DNA from: Burkholderiaceae bacterium
GTDB lineage: Bacteria; Pseudomonadota; Gammaproteobacteria; Burkholderiales; Burkholderiaceae_B
Assembly (NCBI GenBank): GCA_030158305.1
Contig: JAOATE010000073.1
Coordinates: forward strand, 25,988 to 89,987
Reading direction: 5' to 3'
DNA: 64,000 nt
Positions 9,934-19,553 of this stretch are shown piece after piece (positions within the stretch are counted from its first letter, which is position 1; each line of letters starts with the position of its first letter). The translations under genes and the position numbers were made by a program. Below the pieces are notes generated by a model, which worked only from the letters and a program-made list of their open reading frames with translations, searched no databases and was not told the origin of the DNA.

Positions 9934-10496
9934 AGGTTGGGGACGACATCGTTGCTGTAGCCCGAGACAAACGGTTTTTCCTGACCGGACACTGCATCGA
10001 ACACATGACGATGGATACGACCGATATTTCCGCCATACACATGAATACTGATCGAGGTGCGATCTGCGTAATAGTTGGCGACCTCATGGACATCGTGGGT
10101 CGCGGGTGAGACCGAACCCACTTGTCCGGGTAATAAGAGCGAACTTTCACCACGCCGATAGTGACCGTCAGCCTCTTTGAAATAGTGGGTATCGATTTCT
10201 TGTCCGCGCAGCATTCCAATCAACCCCCAGGTCATATGATCGTGGACAGGCGTTTTTTGACCGGGACCCCAAACAAAACTCACCATTGAAAAGCGTTCCA
10301 ATGGATCGGCATACAAGAGATATTGTTGGTAGTACTGAGGATGCGGCCGTGAAAAGATTTCAGGCAACCAGTCATCATGTCTGACTAGCTCCGCCAACAA
10401 TGCACCACCCTGCTCCAAAATCAGTGGTTCATGCGGCTGGCCCTCTAGCAGGTGACTCATGCCTTTTACAAAAGTCAGCAGTCTTTCATTTTTCAT
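9924..10496 (-). CDS. Cupin thiol dioxygenase (cysteine dioxygenase/3-mercaptopropionate dioxygenase-like)
   Basis: 190 aa; PVHDHMTWGLIGMLRGQE, SIHVYGG (S-x-H-x-Y), RIHRHVFD; overlaps rhodanese gene by 10 bp. Confidence 0.88.
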   Translation of the reverse strand: MKNERLLTFVKGMSHLLEGQPHEPLILEQGGALLAELVRHDDWLPEIFSRPHPQYYQQYLLYADPLERFSMVSFVWGPGQKTPVHDHMTWGLIGMLRGQEIDTHYFKEADGHYRRGESSLLLPGQVGSVSPATHDVHEVANYYADRTSISIHVYGGNIGRIHRHVFDAVSGQEKPFVSGYSNDVVPNLWN

Positions 10497-10600
10497 GGTG
10501 TCGTCTCAGGAATTGATATTTTTAATTCATTTGAGTAATGATAAACGGCAATCAGGGGATAGAATGGGTCTCCAATCCCTTTTTAAAGGTGGACGCGACC

Positions 10601-11659
10601 ATGGCTTTTGCTCTGAACCAATTACGTGTTCCGATTATTCAAGCACCTATGGCGGGTGGGGTCAACACCCCCGCACTCGCGGCTGCGGTCACCAATGCCG
10701 GCGGGTTAGGGAGCTTTGGGTTTGCCTACAGCTCACCACAAAAAATCAGTGATGATCTTGGGGCAGCCAAACAACTGACAGCCGGTCCCATCAACGCGAA
10801 CTTTTTTGTATTTCATCCCGTCGCGACTCCGAGTGTTGAGCTTCAACACCACTCTATTGCCGCACTCAAGCGTCTACCGATCGCGCAAGATCTCAAGCTA
10901 TTACCTCCTGAGCCGCCCTATTTTCCAGACATACACGCCATGCTTGAGCCCGTTTGGTTGCATCGACCTGCGGTCCTGACCTTTCACTTTGGTCTGCCCG
11001 CACCTGAAGTGCTCGAACGCGCCAGACTGGCGGGCATCTGCGTTGGTGTGAGTGCGACCTGTTTGGCTGAAGGACACGCGATCGAAGCGGCGGGAGCAGA
11101 CTTTGTGATTGCTCAAGGTATCGAGGCGGGCGGACACAGAGGGACGTTTGAGCCCGACATGCTCGATGAAGACCTTCCCACACTCACCCTTGTCAGACAA
11201 CTATCCGCAGCCCTGCGTATTCCTGTTGTCGCGGCGGGCGGCTTGATGACGGGCGGCGACGTCTCCCTCGCCATGGCGGCAGGTGCAGCGGCTGCGCAAA
11301 TGGGTACCGCCTTTTTAGTGTGTGATGAGTCCGGTGCAACGCCTGCGCACAAACACTTTCTCTTGACCAAGCCCACGCGCGGAACTGTGTTCACGCATGC
11401 ATTTTCCGGTCGTCGTGCCCAAGGTTTGCGCAACGAATTTATTGAGGTGATGCACGGTCAACCGCACTTGCCTTTTCCACTCCAAAACACCTTGACGAGT
11501 CATCTGCGACAAATGGCGGTGCAACATAACGATGGAGAGCACCAAAGCCTATGGGCTGGGCGTGCCTATGCTCAAGCAAGACCCATGGGTGCACAACGTC
11601 TTATGGCAGTCTTAGAACAAGAGTATCTAAAAGGCGCATCGATTCGGGAAAACCCTTAG
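10601..11659 (+). CDS. Nitronate monooxygenase / 2-nitropropane dioxygenase-family FMN protein
   Basis: IIQAPMAGGVNTPALAAAVTNAGGLGSFGF, GIEAGGHRG, VVAAGGLMTGGDV; ATG at 10601 preferred over the longer ORF start at 10538. Confidence 0.88.
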   Translation: MAFALNQLRVPIIQAPMAGGVNTPALAAAVTNAGGLGSFGFAYSSPQKISDDLGAAKQLTAGPINANFFVFHPVATPSVELQHHSIAALKRLPIAQDLKLLPPEPPYFPDIHAMLEPVWLHRPAVLTFHFGLPAPEVLERARLAGICVGVSATCLAEGHAIEAAGADFVIAQGIEAGGHRGTFEPDMLDEDLPTLTLVRQLSAALRIPVVAAGGLMTGGDVSLAMAAGAAAAQMGTAFLVCDESGATPAHKHFLLTKPTRGTVFTHAFSGRRAQGLRNEFIEVMHGQPHLPFPLQNTLTSHLRQMAVQHNDGEHQSLWAGRAYAQARPMGAQRLMAVLEQEYLKGASIRENP

Positions 11660-11807
11660 ATCGAGCTATTTAGCCACTGATTCGAGCGTCAAATTGAAAT
11701 ACATCTATCCGACCCTGTTCAGTTTATCTATACTTCCTGCGTGCTGATCTGACGAGTAGAGCCATGTTGGCTTGCAGAACGTAGGCGCTTAACGCAGGTA
11801 ATTCAGG

Positions 11808-14800
11808 ATGTGGATCGTTCGGATAGCACTAGATAAGCCATACACGTTTATCGTGATGGCTCTTCTCATTCTGTTTTCCGCACCGTTGGCGATTATGCGC
11901 ACACCGGTTGACGTGCTGCCGGAAATTGATATTCCAGTGATCAGCGTGATCTGGAACTATCGTGGTCTCTCCGCCGAGCAGATGGGCAATCGAATTGCCC
12001 AAAACCACGAACGCTCGATCACCACCACGGTCAACGATATCGAACACATCGAGTCGCGTTCGCTCGGCGGCATTACGATTATCAAAATTTATTTTCAGCC
12101 AAAAGCGAATATTCAAACGGCTATTTCACAAGTCGTTGCTGTCTCTCAGTCAGCCTTGCGACAAATGCCACCGAGTGTCGCGCCGCCACTCGTCATTAAA
12201 TACACCGCCTCTTCCATTCCAGTGATCCAAATCGGAATGTCGAGCAAGACGCTTTCTGAAAAAGAGCTCTTCGATGCCGCGCTCAACATCATGCGGCCGC
12301 AGCTGATTACGATTCCGGGCATTGCCGTGCCTTTTCCCTATGGCGGCAAAGTCCGCGCGGTCTCGGTGGATATCGATCCCGAGGCCTTGCGCGCCAAGGG
12401 CATGACCTCTTCGGATGTGATCAATGCCATCACTGCGCAAAACCTGACTCTGCCGGCTGGCTCTGCAAAAATTGACGATGTCGAATACAGCATCTCGCTA
12501 AACTCGTCGCCGAATACGATCGCAGAGCTCAACAACATTCCGATTCGGACCGTCAATGGTGCCACCACCTTTATGCGTGAAGTCGCGCACGTCCGTGATG
12601 GTTTTTCCCCTCAGATCAATATCGTTCGGCAAAATGGCGAGCGCGGCCTCATCCTGACCGCGCTTAAAAACGGAGGTGCCTCGACGCTGGATATTGTCCG
12701 CCAGGTCAAGGAAAAACTGCCTGCTATCTTGCCTCTGTTACCCGAAGGCATTGATGTCCGCTTGTTGGGAGATCAATCCGTTTTTGTGGAAAAAGCGCTC
12801 GCCGGTGTCATTCACGAAATTCTGATTGCTGGCGGTCTGACTGCGCTGATGCTTCTGCTGTTCTTGGGTAATTGGCGCACCACCTCGATCATCGCAATTT
12901 CAATTCCGCTATCGATTTTTACTTCACTGATTGCACTGCATCTGATTGGCGAGACCATCAATGTGATGACCTTGGGAGGTCTGGCGCTTGCCGTGGGTAT
13001 TTTGGTCGATGACGCCACCGTCACCATCGAAAATATCGAGCGTCACATCCACATGGGCAAGGATCTGTACCAGGCTGTTTTGGATGGTGCTGGAGAGATT
13101 GCCATCCCGACCTTTGTCGCGACCCTATCAATCTGTATTGTGTTTGTCCCGATGTTCTTCTTGGGTGGCGTGGCGCGCTATTTGTTTGTTCCGCTCGCCG
13201 AAGCAGTGAGCTTTGCGATGATCGCCTCCTATATTCTTTCGCGCACACTGGTTCCCACACTCGCCTACCTGATGCTCAAGGATGCTGGACAGCCCGGACC
13301 CGTGGGTCGCTGGATTCATAACCTGCATGTCCGCTTTAACGCGCGCTTTGAAATATTTCGCGAAAGCTATGTCTTGTTTCTCGGTCACCTACTGAGCAAC
13401 CGCAAGAAATTCATTGCTGGCTTCCTGACTTTTTGCCTGCTGTCTTGCAGTATCTTTTTTATACTCGGACGAGATTTATTTCCGTTTGTCGATACGAGCC
13501 AAATCAAGCTCCATATGCGCGCGCCTACTGGCACGCGCGTCGAACGGACTGCGATTTTGGCAGACGAAGTCCAGAAAGTCATCCGCGAAGTCATTCCAGA
13601 AAAAGATCTAGATGGTATTTTGGATAATGTCGGCTTACCCAACAGCGGTATTAACCTCTCCTACAGTAGCTCCGGCACGATTGGATCATTTGATGCGGAC
13701 ATCATGATCTCTCTTAAACCTGGCCACAAGCCAAGTTTGGAGTACATGGACGAACTGTTACCCATTTTGCGAAAAAGATTTCCAGGGATCGAATTCTTTT
13801 ATCAGCCTGCGGATATCGTCACGCAAATTTTGAATTTCGGCACACCGGCTGCCATTGATATACAAATTGTTGGTAACAACTATGCGGCCAACCATCAGCT
13901 AGCCGCAAAACTTGTTAGCAAGATTGAGTCTGTCTCAGGCGCGGCGGATGTGCATATCCATCAACGCTTGAACCAACCTTCTATTGCCTTGAAAATGGAT
14001 CGCACGCGCATGCAAGGCATGGGGCTCACACCTCAAGACCTCGCACAAAACGTTCTGCTGCCACTTTCCGGTAGCGCTCAAACGACCTCCTCATTCTGGC
14101 TCAATCCGGTCAATAACATCAGCTACCAGATTCAAGCACAGACACCGCAATACAACATCGACTCGCTTGATGATTTGCTCAGATTGCCTGTCGGCCCCTC
14201 TAATGCGGCGGCGTCAGCCACCGCCGCGACAGCCAATGCAACCGCCAATCGCGGCACACAACTCATTGGCAACCTCGTGAGCTCAACACCCACTACAGAG
14301 TTTGCGATTTTGACGCGTTACAACATTCGACCCTCCATCAATATCTACGCAAACGTGCGCGGACGTGATCTCGCCGCCGTTGCGATGGATATTCAAGTCA
14401 TCATGGACGAAGCGAAATCACAACTGCCACGCGGCAGCACCATGACAATGCGCGGTCAAGTTGAGACCATGAAGCAGTCCTATGTCGGTCTTGGCATTGG
14501 TCTGCTTGGCGCTGTGTTACTGGTGTATCTGCTGATTGTGGTGAACTTCCAATCTTGGCTGGATCCGTTCATTATCATCGCCGCCTTGATTTCTGCCCTG
14601 GCCGGTATTGCTTGGATGCTGATTATTACGCGCACCAATCTCAGTGTGCCTGCACTCACCGGTGCCATCATGACGATGGGGGTCGCGACCGCCAATAGTG
14701 TGCTGGTGATCTCCTTCGCGCGAGAGCGCCTCAAGGACGGCCTCTCGCCGCTTGCCGCAGCCCTCGAAGCAGGCGCCACGCGCATTCGCCCTGTATTGAT

Positions 14801-15005
14801 GACCGCGCTAGCCATGATTATCGGTATGATCCCCATGGCAATTGGCTTTGGTCAAGGCTCAGAACAAAATGCGCCACTCGGTCGCACTGTCATCGGCGGC
14901 CTATTGCTGGCGACGGTTTCAACCGTATTATTCGTACCCGTTCTTTTCGCAAGTCTGCACGGCTGGCTCGATCAACGCCACGCCTCCAAGGAAGCAAAAG
15001 TATGA
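11808..15005 (+). CDS. RND efflux permease (permease-first operon)
   Basis: 1065 aa; 12-TM RND architecture; GGLALAVGILVDDATVTIENIERH. Confidence 0.93.
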   Translation: MWIVRIALDKPYTFIVMALLILFSAPLAIMRTPVDVLPEIDIPVISVIWNYRGLSAEQMGNRIAQNHERSITTTVNDIEHIESRSLGGITIIKIYFQPKANIQTAISQVVAVSQSALRQMPPSVAPPLVIKYTASSIPVIQIGMSSKTLSEKELFDAALNIMRPQLITIPGIAVPFPYGGKVRAVSVDIDPEALRAKGMTSSDVINAITAQNLTLPAGSAKIDDVEYSISLNSSPNTIAELNNIPIRTVNGATTFMREVAHVRDGFSPQINIVRQNGERGLILTALKNGGASTLDIVRQVKEKLPAILPLLPEGIDVRLLGDQSVFVEKALAGVIHEILIAGGLTALMLLLFLGNWRTTSIIAISIPLSIFTSLIALHLIGETINVMTLGGLALAVGILVDDATVTIENIERHIHMGKDLYQAVLDGAGEIAIPTFVATLSICIVFVPMFFLGGVARYLFVPLAEAVSFAMIASYILSRTLVPTLAYLMLKDAGQPGPVGRWIHNLHVRFNARFEIFRESYVLFLGHLLSNRKKFIAGFLTFCLLSCSIFFILGRDLFPFVDTSQIKLHMRAPTGTRVERTAILADEVQKVIREVIPEKDLDGILDNVGLPNSGINLSYSSSGTIGSFDADIMISLKPGHKPSLEYMDELLPILRKRFPGIEFFYQPADIVTQILNFGTPAAIDIQIVGNNYAANHQLAAKLVSKIESVSGAADVHIHQRLNQPSIALKMDRTRMQGMGLTPQDLAQNVLLPLSGSAQTTSSFWLNPVNNISYQIQAQTPQYNIDSLDDLLRLPVGPSNAAASATAATANATANRGTQLIGNLVSSTPTTEFAILTRYNIRPSINIYANVRGRDLAAVAMDIQVIMDEAKSQLPRGSTMTMRGQVETMKQSYVGLGIGLLGAVLLVYLLIVVNFQSWLDPFIIIAALISALAGIAWMLIITRTNLSVPALTGAIMTMGVATANSVLVISFARERLKDGLSPLAAALEAGATRIRPVLMTALAMIIGMIPMAIGFGQGSEQNAPLGRTVIGGLLLATVSTVLFVPVLFASLHGWLDQRHASKEAKV

Positions 15006-16201
15006 AGGACTCGCTCCACGATTCGCATGGCCTACCCCTCGGACATCCTGACAACCCCGACTCGCAGATCAAATTGAAAAAATCGCTTCGCTCGGTCAAG
15101 CTTGTGGCTGTCATCGTTTTTGCGTTGATGCTGTTTGGATTAGGCACCGCACTATTTGAGCGCTGGTCTTATGCGGAAGTATTGGCTAAACGTGCGGAAG
15201 ACAGCGGCGTCATGCATGTCTTGGTGGTCAAGCCAACCGCGCCGGACAAAAACAATCCCAATATGAAACTGGTGCTACCAGGGACGCTGCGCGGGATTAA
15301 TGAGGCGCAAATTCACTCGCGCGTGACGGGTTACGTCAAACAATGGTTTAAAGATCTAGGCGACACAGCCAAGCAAGGTGAAACGCTCGCGCTCATCGAC
15401 ATCCCGGAAATCAATCGCCAAGTGGAAGAAGCCACGGCGAACTTCAAGCTCGCGAAAACAGTCTATGACCGCTGGAAACGCTTGCGTGCCGAAGATGCGG
15501 TTTCTCAGCAAGAGATGGATGAAAAAACAGCTCTTTATCGCCAAAGTGAAGCCGTACTCAATCGTCTGAAACAGTTGCAGAGTTTTGGCACGGTGGTCGC
15601 CCCCTTTGAAGGACGCATCACACGACGCAATGTCAATCTTGGCGACTTGGTCAATGCCGGTAACGTAGGCAATGCGCAAGCCATGTTTTCGATGGCGCGT
15701 ACGGACAAGCTGAGCGTCTATGTCTACCTCCCTCAAGATCGTACGTCACAAGTCAAGGTCGGTGATGAAGTGTCGGTTTATCAAACGAATGCGCCGGAGA
15801 AAATCATCAAAGGTCGCATCGCGCGCACTGCTGGCGCCATCGATATCAATACTCGCACACTGCAAGTCGACGTCGAGATCCCGAACGAGAGTAATGCACT
15901 GCTGCCAGGCGCTTATGTCGAAGTCGCGATGACCGTTGCGCTGGGTAACAGCTTGATTGTGCCAACCAATACCTTGATTTTTGGTTCCGGAGGCCCTTAC
16001 ATCGCAGTCGTCAAAGACAATCGCGCTGAAAAGAAAAAGGTCACGCTCGGCATCGACTTTGGTAATCAAATTGAGATTCGTAGTGGTCTCGCACAAGATG
16101 ATCTGATGATCTTAAATCCCATGGATTCCTTGGTAAACGGACAAGCCGTCGTGCCCCAGGCACCCGCGCCACGCGCACCTGCGTCCAGACGCGGCTCCTG
16201 A
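15002..16201 (+). CDS. RND efflux periplasmic adaptor (membrane fusion protein)
   Basis: 399 aa; SRVTGYVKQWFKDLGDTAKQGETLALID; ATGA overlap with permease. Confidence 0.92.
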   Translation: MKDSLHDSHGLPLGHPDNPDSQIKLKKSLRSVKLVAVIVFALMLFGLGTALFERWSYAEVLAKRAEDSGVMHVLVVKPTAPDKNNPNMKLVLPGTLRGINEAQIHSRVTGYVKQWFKDLGDTAKQGETLALIDIPEINRQVEEATANFKLAKTVYDRWKRLRAEDAVSQQEMDEKTALYRQSEAVLNRLKQLQSFGTVVAPFEGRITRRNVNLGDLVNAGNVGNAQAMFSMARTDKLSVYVYLPQDRTSQVKVGDEVSVYQTNAPEKIIKGRIARTAGAIDINTRTLQVDVEIPNESNALLPGAYVEVAMTVALGNSLIVPTNTLIFGSGGPYIAVVKDNRAEKKKVTLGIDFGNQIEIRSGLAQDDLMILNPMDSLVNGQAVVPQAPAPRAPASRRGS

Positions 16202-16208
16202 GCGCATC

Positions 16209-17684
16209 ATGAAATCAAGCCTTGCTCTCAGCGTATTGGTGATTGCCTGTGTCGGTTGTTCGCCGATTGGGCCTGACTACGCGCGACCTGTCGTCGACTT
16301 TCCGGAAAACTGGAAAACCCTGCCGAGTGCCAATCCAACGCTTTGGAAAACAGCGACACCCGCGGATGACGTCCCGAAAGAAAAGTGGTGGAAAGCCTTT
16401 GGTGATCCGACGCTGGATCAACTGGTCGAGACCTCACTGAGCAATAACAATACTTTGCAAGCCTCTCTGGCCCGATTGGATCAAGCAATCGCCCAGAGCG
16501 AAGCGCGAGGCGCTGCGCTACTGCCAACCGTATCGCTTGGCGCAACCGGCGCACGCACTGAGACCTCGGCCAATCGCCCCGGTACAAATTACAGCACAGT
16601 CAGTCAATCCACCACGCAGAATAACTTCCGCCCTGTCGCGGTGATGACCTATGAAATCGACTGGCTGGGTAAAGTCCGCCGTGAAGTCGAGGCCTCACGC
16701 AGCACGGCCGAGCAAGCCGCGGCCGATACTGAGAACGTCAAGCTTTTACTCACGGCTCAACTCGCGAATAGTTATTTTCTCTTAAGACAATACGACGAAG
16801 AGATTCGCGTACTCACCGGGATCGTCCAGATTCAGGACAAGCTCTTGGGGCTCATCAAAAAACGCTATGACATGGGTGCAGCAGGGCGCACAGAGCTGTC
16901 ACAGCAGACCGCCCTGACACAGTCTAGCGGTGCGCAACTTGAGCTCCTTCGCTCGTTACGTAATGTTCAGGAAAATCTGCTGGCGACTTTAACCGGCACA
17001 CCCGCCTCCGCCTTTAGCTTGCCACCAGGTAAATTACCTACGCAATTGCCCGCGTTTCCTGTCGGCTTGCCCTCTACCCTGCTGGAAAGACGACCAGACG
17101 TTTCGGCTGCTGAGCGGGCGATGGCGGCTGCAAACGCACAGATTGGTGTCGCCAAAGCCGCATACTTTCCCACACTGACACTGGCGCCGGCTTTTATCGG
17201 TGGGGAAAGCTCAATTTTGAGTTCGATTTTTAATGCGCCTTCGCTCATCTGGTCAATTGGCTTGACCGCGACGCAAACTTTGTTTGATGGTGGCCGCATC
17301 AGCGCCAACTATCGATTTGCGCAAGCAGGTTATCGCGTGACCTTGGCCAACTACCGTCAATCAGTGATGGTCGCCATACAAGAGACACAAGATGCGATGA
17401 GCACCTTGCAACAACTTGATCGCGCGCGTTCGATGCAAGATGCAGCTGTCAGCAATCTGAATCGTGCCTATCAAATCAGTTCGATTCGTTACCGCGAAGG
17501 CTTGGATACGGCACAAACACTTGCGTTGATTCAGCAAAACCAGCTCACCGCGCAGCGCATCAAGTGGCAGATGCATGGCGGACAATTTATCGCGAGTGTG
17601 GCGTTGGTCAAGGCGCTTGGTGGTGGCTGGCAAGGCTTTGCCAAACCAGACCCGTCACAAACAGAACCTGCAGAAAAGAATTAA
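16209..17684 (+). CDS. RND outer-membrane factor (NodT/OprM-type lipoprotein)
   Basis: 491 aa; lipobox-like VIACVGCSPIGPDYARP; LLERRPDVSAAERAMAAANAQIGVAKAAYFPTL. Confidence 0.92.
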   Translation: MKSSLALSVLVIACVGCSPIGPDYARPVVDFPENWKTLPSANPTLWKTATPADDVPKEKWWKAFGDPTLDQLVETSLSNNNTLQASLARLDQAIAQSEARGAALLPTVSLGATGARTETSANRPGTNYSTVSQSTTQNNFRPVAVMTYEIDWLGKVRREVEASRSTAEQAAADTENVKLLLTAQLANSYFLLRQYDEEIRVLTGIVQIQDKLLGLIKKRYDMGAAGRTELSQQTALTQSSGAQLELLRSLRNVQENLLATLTGTPASAFSLPPGKLPTQLPAFPVGLPSTLLERRPDVSAAERAMAAANAQIGVAKAAYFPTLTLAPAFIGGESSILSSIFNAPSLIWSIGLTATQTLFDGGRISANYRFAQAGYRVTLANYRQSVMVAIQETQDAMSTLQQLDRARSMQDAAVSNLNRAYQISSIRYREGLDTAQTLALIQQNQLTAQRIKWQMHGGQFIASVALVKALGGGWQGFAKPDPSQTEPAEKN

Positions 17685-17713
17685 ACGCTCGACGTGCCGT
17701 ACTTAATTCTTTT
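17674..17713. terminator. Bidirectional intrinsic terminator formed from convergent gene ends
   Basis: AAAAGAATTAA (17674-17684) / TTAATTCTTTT (17703-17713), 18-nt loop; both arms contain the stop codons. Confidence 0.6.
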
Positions 17714-18686
17714 GCAGCAGCTGTAAGCTTTTTTGATCGAGTCTGGATACATTGCCTTGCGCCAAGCCCTTGGACATGATGTCCACTTGTCGTGTTCCAA
17801 AAAATACTTTGGCAGCAGGCGCATTACCCAAAATCATCGCACTCACGTTCGCGACAGGCATCGAAAAACTTTCGCCTTGCTTGTAAATACGATCGATTTT
17901 TTTTCCATCTGTTGTCTGTACCGACATCCAGCACTCTGCATTGAAATCGATCCGCATCATGGCAGGGCCACCAGAAGTCACGACAGGTGCGGGCTTTTCG
18001 GTCGCAATACTTTTCTCGATAACCGGCGGACTGGGTGAAGGCTGTACTTGTTGGGGGGCTTGTATCGGTGGAGATGTCTGTGTCTGAACAGGTGCCTCAG
18101 ACTGAGACATCACCGAAGGAGCAGGCGTGGAAACTGCCGGCGTGTTGTTACTCGCCTCCGTCGTCAAGGCCGCGCTTTGTGGGGAGTCACTGCTGACGAT
18201 CTCGTCACTGCTACCCTTGAACGGCCATCCTTCTGAAATGGCGAGCACAACGGCACCCAGAACGAGCAAGGCCAATCCAAGGTAGACATAACGGGGAGTG
18301 CGTGACGAGTAGGGCTTTGTATTTGCAGGCGTTGCAGCCGCACGATGCAGTTGGGCGACACCGGCTGCAGGCGAGGCACGCAAAGCTTCTGCGGAGCAAT
18401 CCTCGATCTGCTTGAGGAAGCTTTCAACATCCATCCGGCTCTGCAGACCTAAATAAAATACATAGCTTTTAATACCCTGAATATAACGACGCTCGTGATG
18501 AAAGCTTGCGGCCTCACCCGCCTCGATCGCAAGCAACTGTTGCTTGGAAAGCATCAAGCGACGTGCGACATCGACTGCGTCTTTTTTCTGGCTTAAGCGC
18601 TCACTCACCAGAATCTCGCCTAACTGTCTGCGCAAGACAGTCATGGTTGCGTCTGACTCAACGCTTGGCTGATCGAGATTTTCCAT
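17703..18686 (-). CDS. RodZ-like HTH/transmembrane/DUF4115 protein
   Basis: 327 aa; N-terminal HTH_25-like region, TM helix YVYLGLALLVLGAVVLAI, Pro/Thr/Gln-rich linker, C-terminal CWMSVQTTDGKKI...GNAPAAKVFFGTRQVDI. Confidence 0.75.
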   Translation of the reverse strand: MENLDQPSVESDATMTVLRRQLGEILVSERLSQKKDAVDVARRLMLSKQQLLAIEAGEAASFHHERRYIQGIKSYVFYLGLQSRMDVESFLKQIEDCSAEALRASPAAGVAQLHRAAATPANTKPYSSRTPRYVYLGLALLVLGAVVLAISEGWPFKGSSDEIVSSDSPQSAALTTEASNNTPAVSTPAPSVMSQSEAPVQTQTSPPIQAPQQVQPSPSPPVIEKSIATEKPAPVVTSGGPAMMRIDFNAECWMSVQTTDGKKIDRIYKQGESFSMPVANVSAMILGNAPAAKVFFGTRQVDIMSKGLAQGNVSRLDQKSLQLLQKN

Positions 18687-18689
18687 GTG

Positions 18690-19529
18690 TTATCCGATAT
18701 CGCGTGCGAACAACTTGGATACATAGCCTTCGGGCCGATCCATTTCGTGCAGGACGGTGTAATGGTTTAAGCCAGGCAACACATGCAAACCCACTTGACA
18801 GCCTTGAGCACGCAAGTGAGCGGCCATGCGCTCTGATTCACCAATCCAATCCTTGGGCTCCGCGCCGCCCACGATCACCTCGTAAGCGACGTTTGCGGAA
18901 AAAGGATGACGAATCGGACTCAACTCTTGCACATCACTCGGCTTGAGTTTTATTTCTTCATTGACCGTAATGTGTAGGACAGGCTCCACATCAAAGACAC
19001 CACTAATCAAATAAGCCTTTTTAATATTGTGATCCTTGAGCTGAAAGGCTGCGCCAGTGTGTGCGAGCGTCGCCGCAATGATGTGCGCGCCAGCAGAGTG
19101 GCCTGAGACATAGATCTGACTGGGATCGACTTGCCAAGCCGCCACTTGCTGAGCGATCCACTCGAGTCCGCGCTTGGTTTGCGCCACAATCTGTTGAACA
19201 GTCACCGCGGGACACAAATCGTAATTCATCACCACGACAGAACAATCCAGTGGCAAGACGCCATTCACGACAAAACTGTAGTCCTTTTTGTCGCGGGCAC
19301 GCCAATAGCCGCCATGAAAAAATACCATTAAGGGACGATTGGGTTTACCGCAATAAAAGAAATCAGCGTTTTCTAACGGACCTTCACCGAAGCGCAAATC
19401 GTAACGTCCCGCGTATTTTTGACGCGCCTCCTCGCTGAGACGCGCGCCAAGCTCGCTGAAATGCGCCAGCTGCTCAGGCGTCACCGTGGTGCGGGGGTTG
19501 TATTGTTTTTCAATCACTTCATTCATCAT
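18690..19529 (-). CDS. Alpha/beta hydrolase (kynurenine formamidase/esterase-like)
   Basis: 279 aa; MVFFHGGYWRARDK (HGGYW), YVSGHSAGAHI. Confidence 0.85.
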   Translation of the reverse strand: MMNEVIEKQYNPRTTVTPEQLAHFSELGARLSEEARQKYAGRYDLRFGEGPLENADFFYCGKPNRPLMVFFHGGYWRARDKKDYSFVVNGVLPLDCSVVVMNYDLCPAVTVQQIVAQTKRGLEWIAQQVAAWQVDPSQIYVSGHSAGAHIIAATLAHTGAAFQLKDHNIKKAYLISGVFDVEPVLHITVNEEIKLKPSDVQELSPIRHPFSANVAYEVIVGGAEPKDWIGESERMAAHLRAQGCQVGLHVLPGLNHYTVLHEMDRPEGYVSKLFARDIG

Positions 19530-19553
19530 GTCATCCTCTCATTTTGATCCAGG

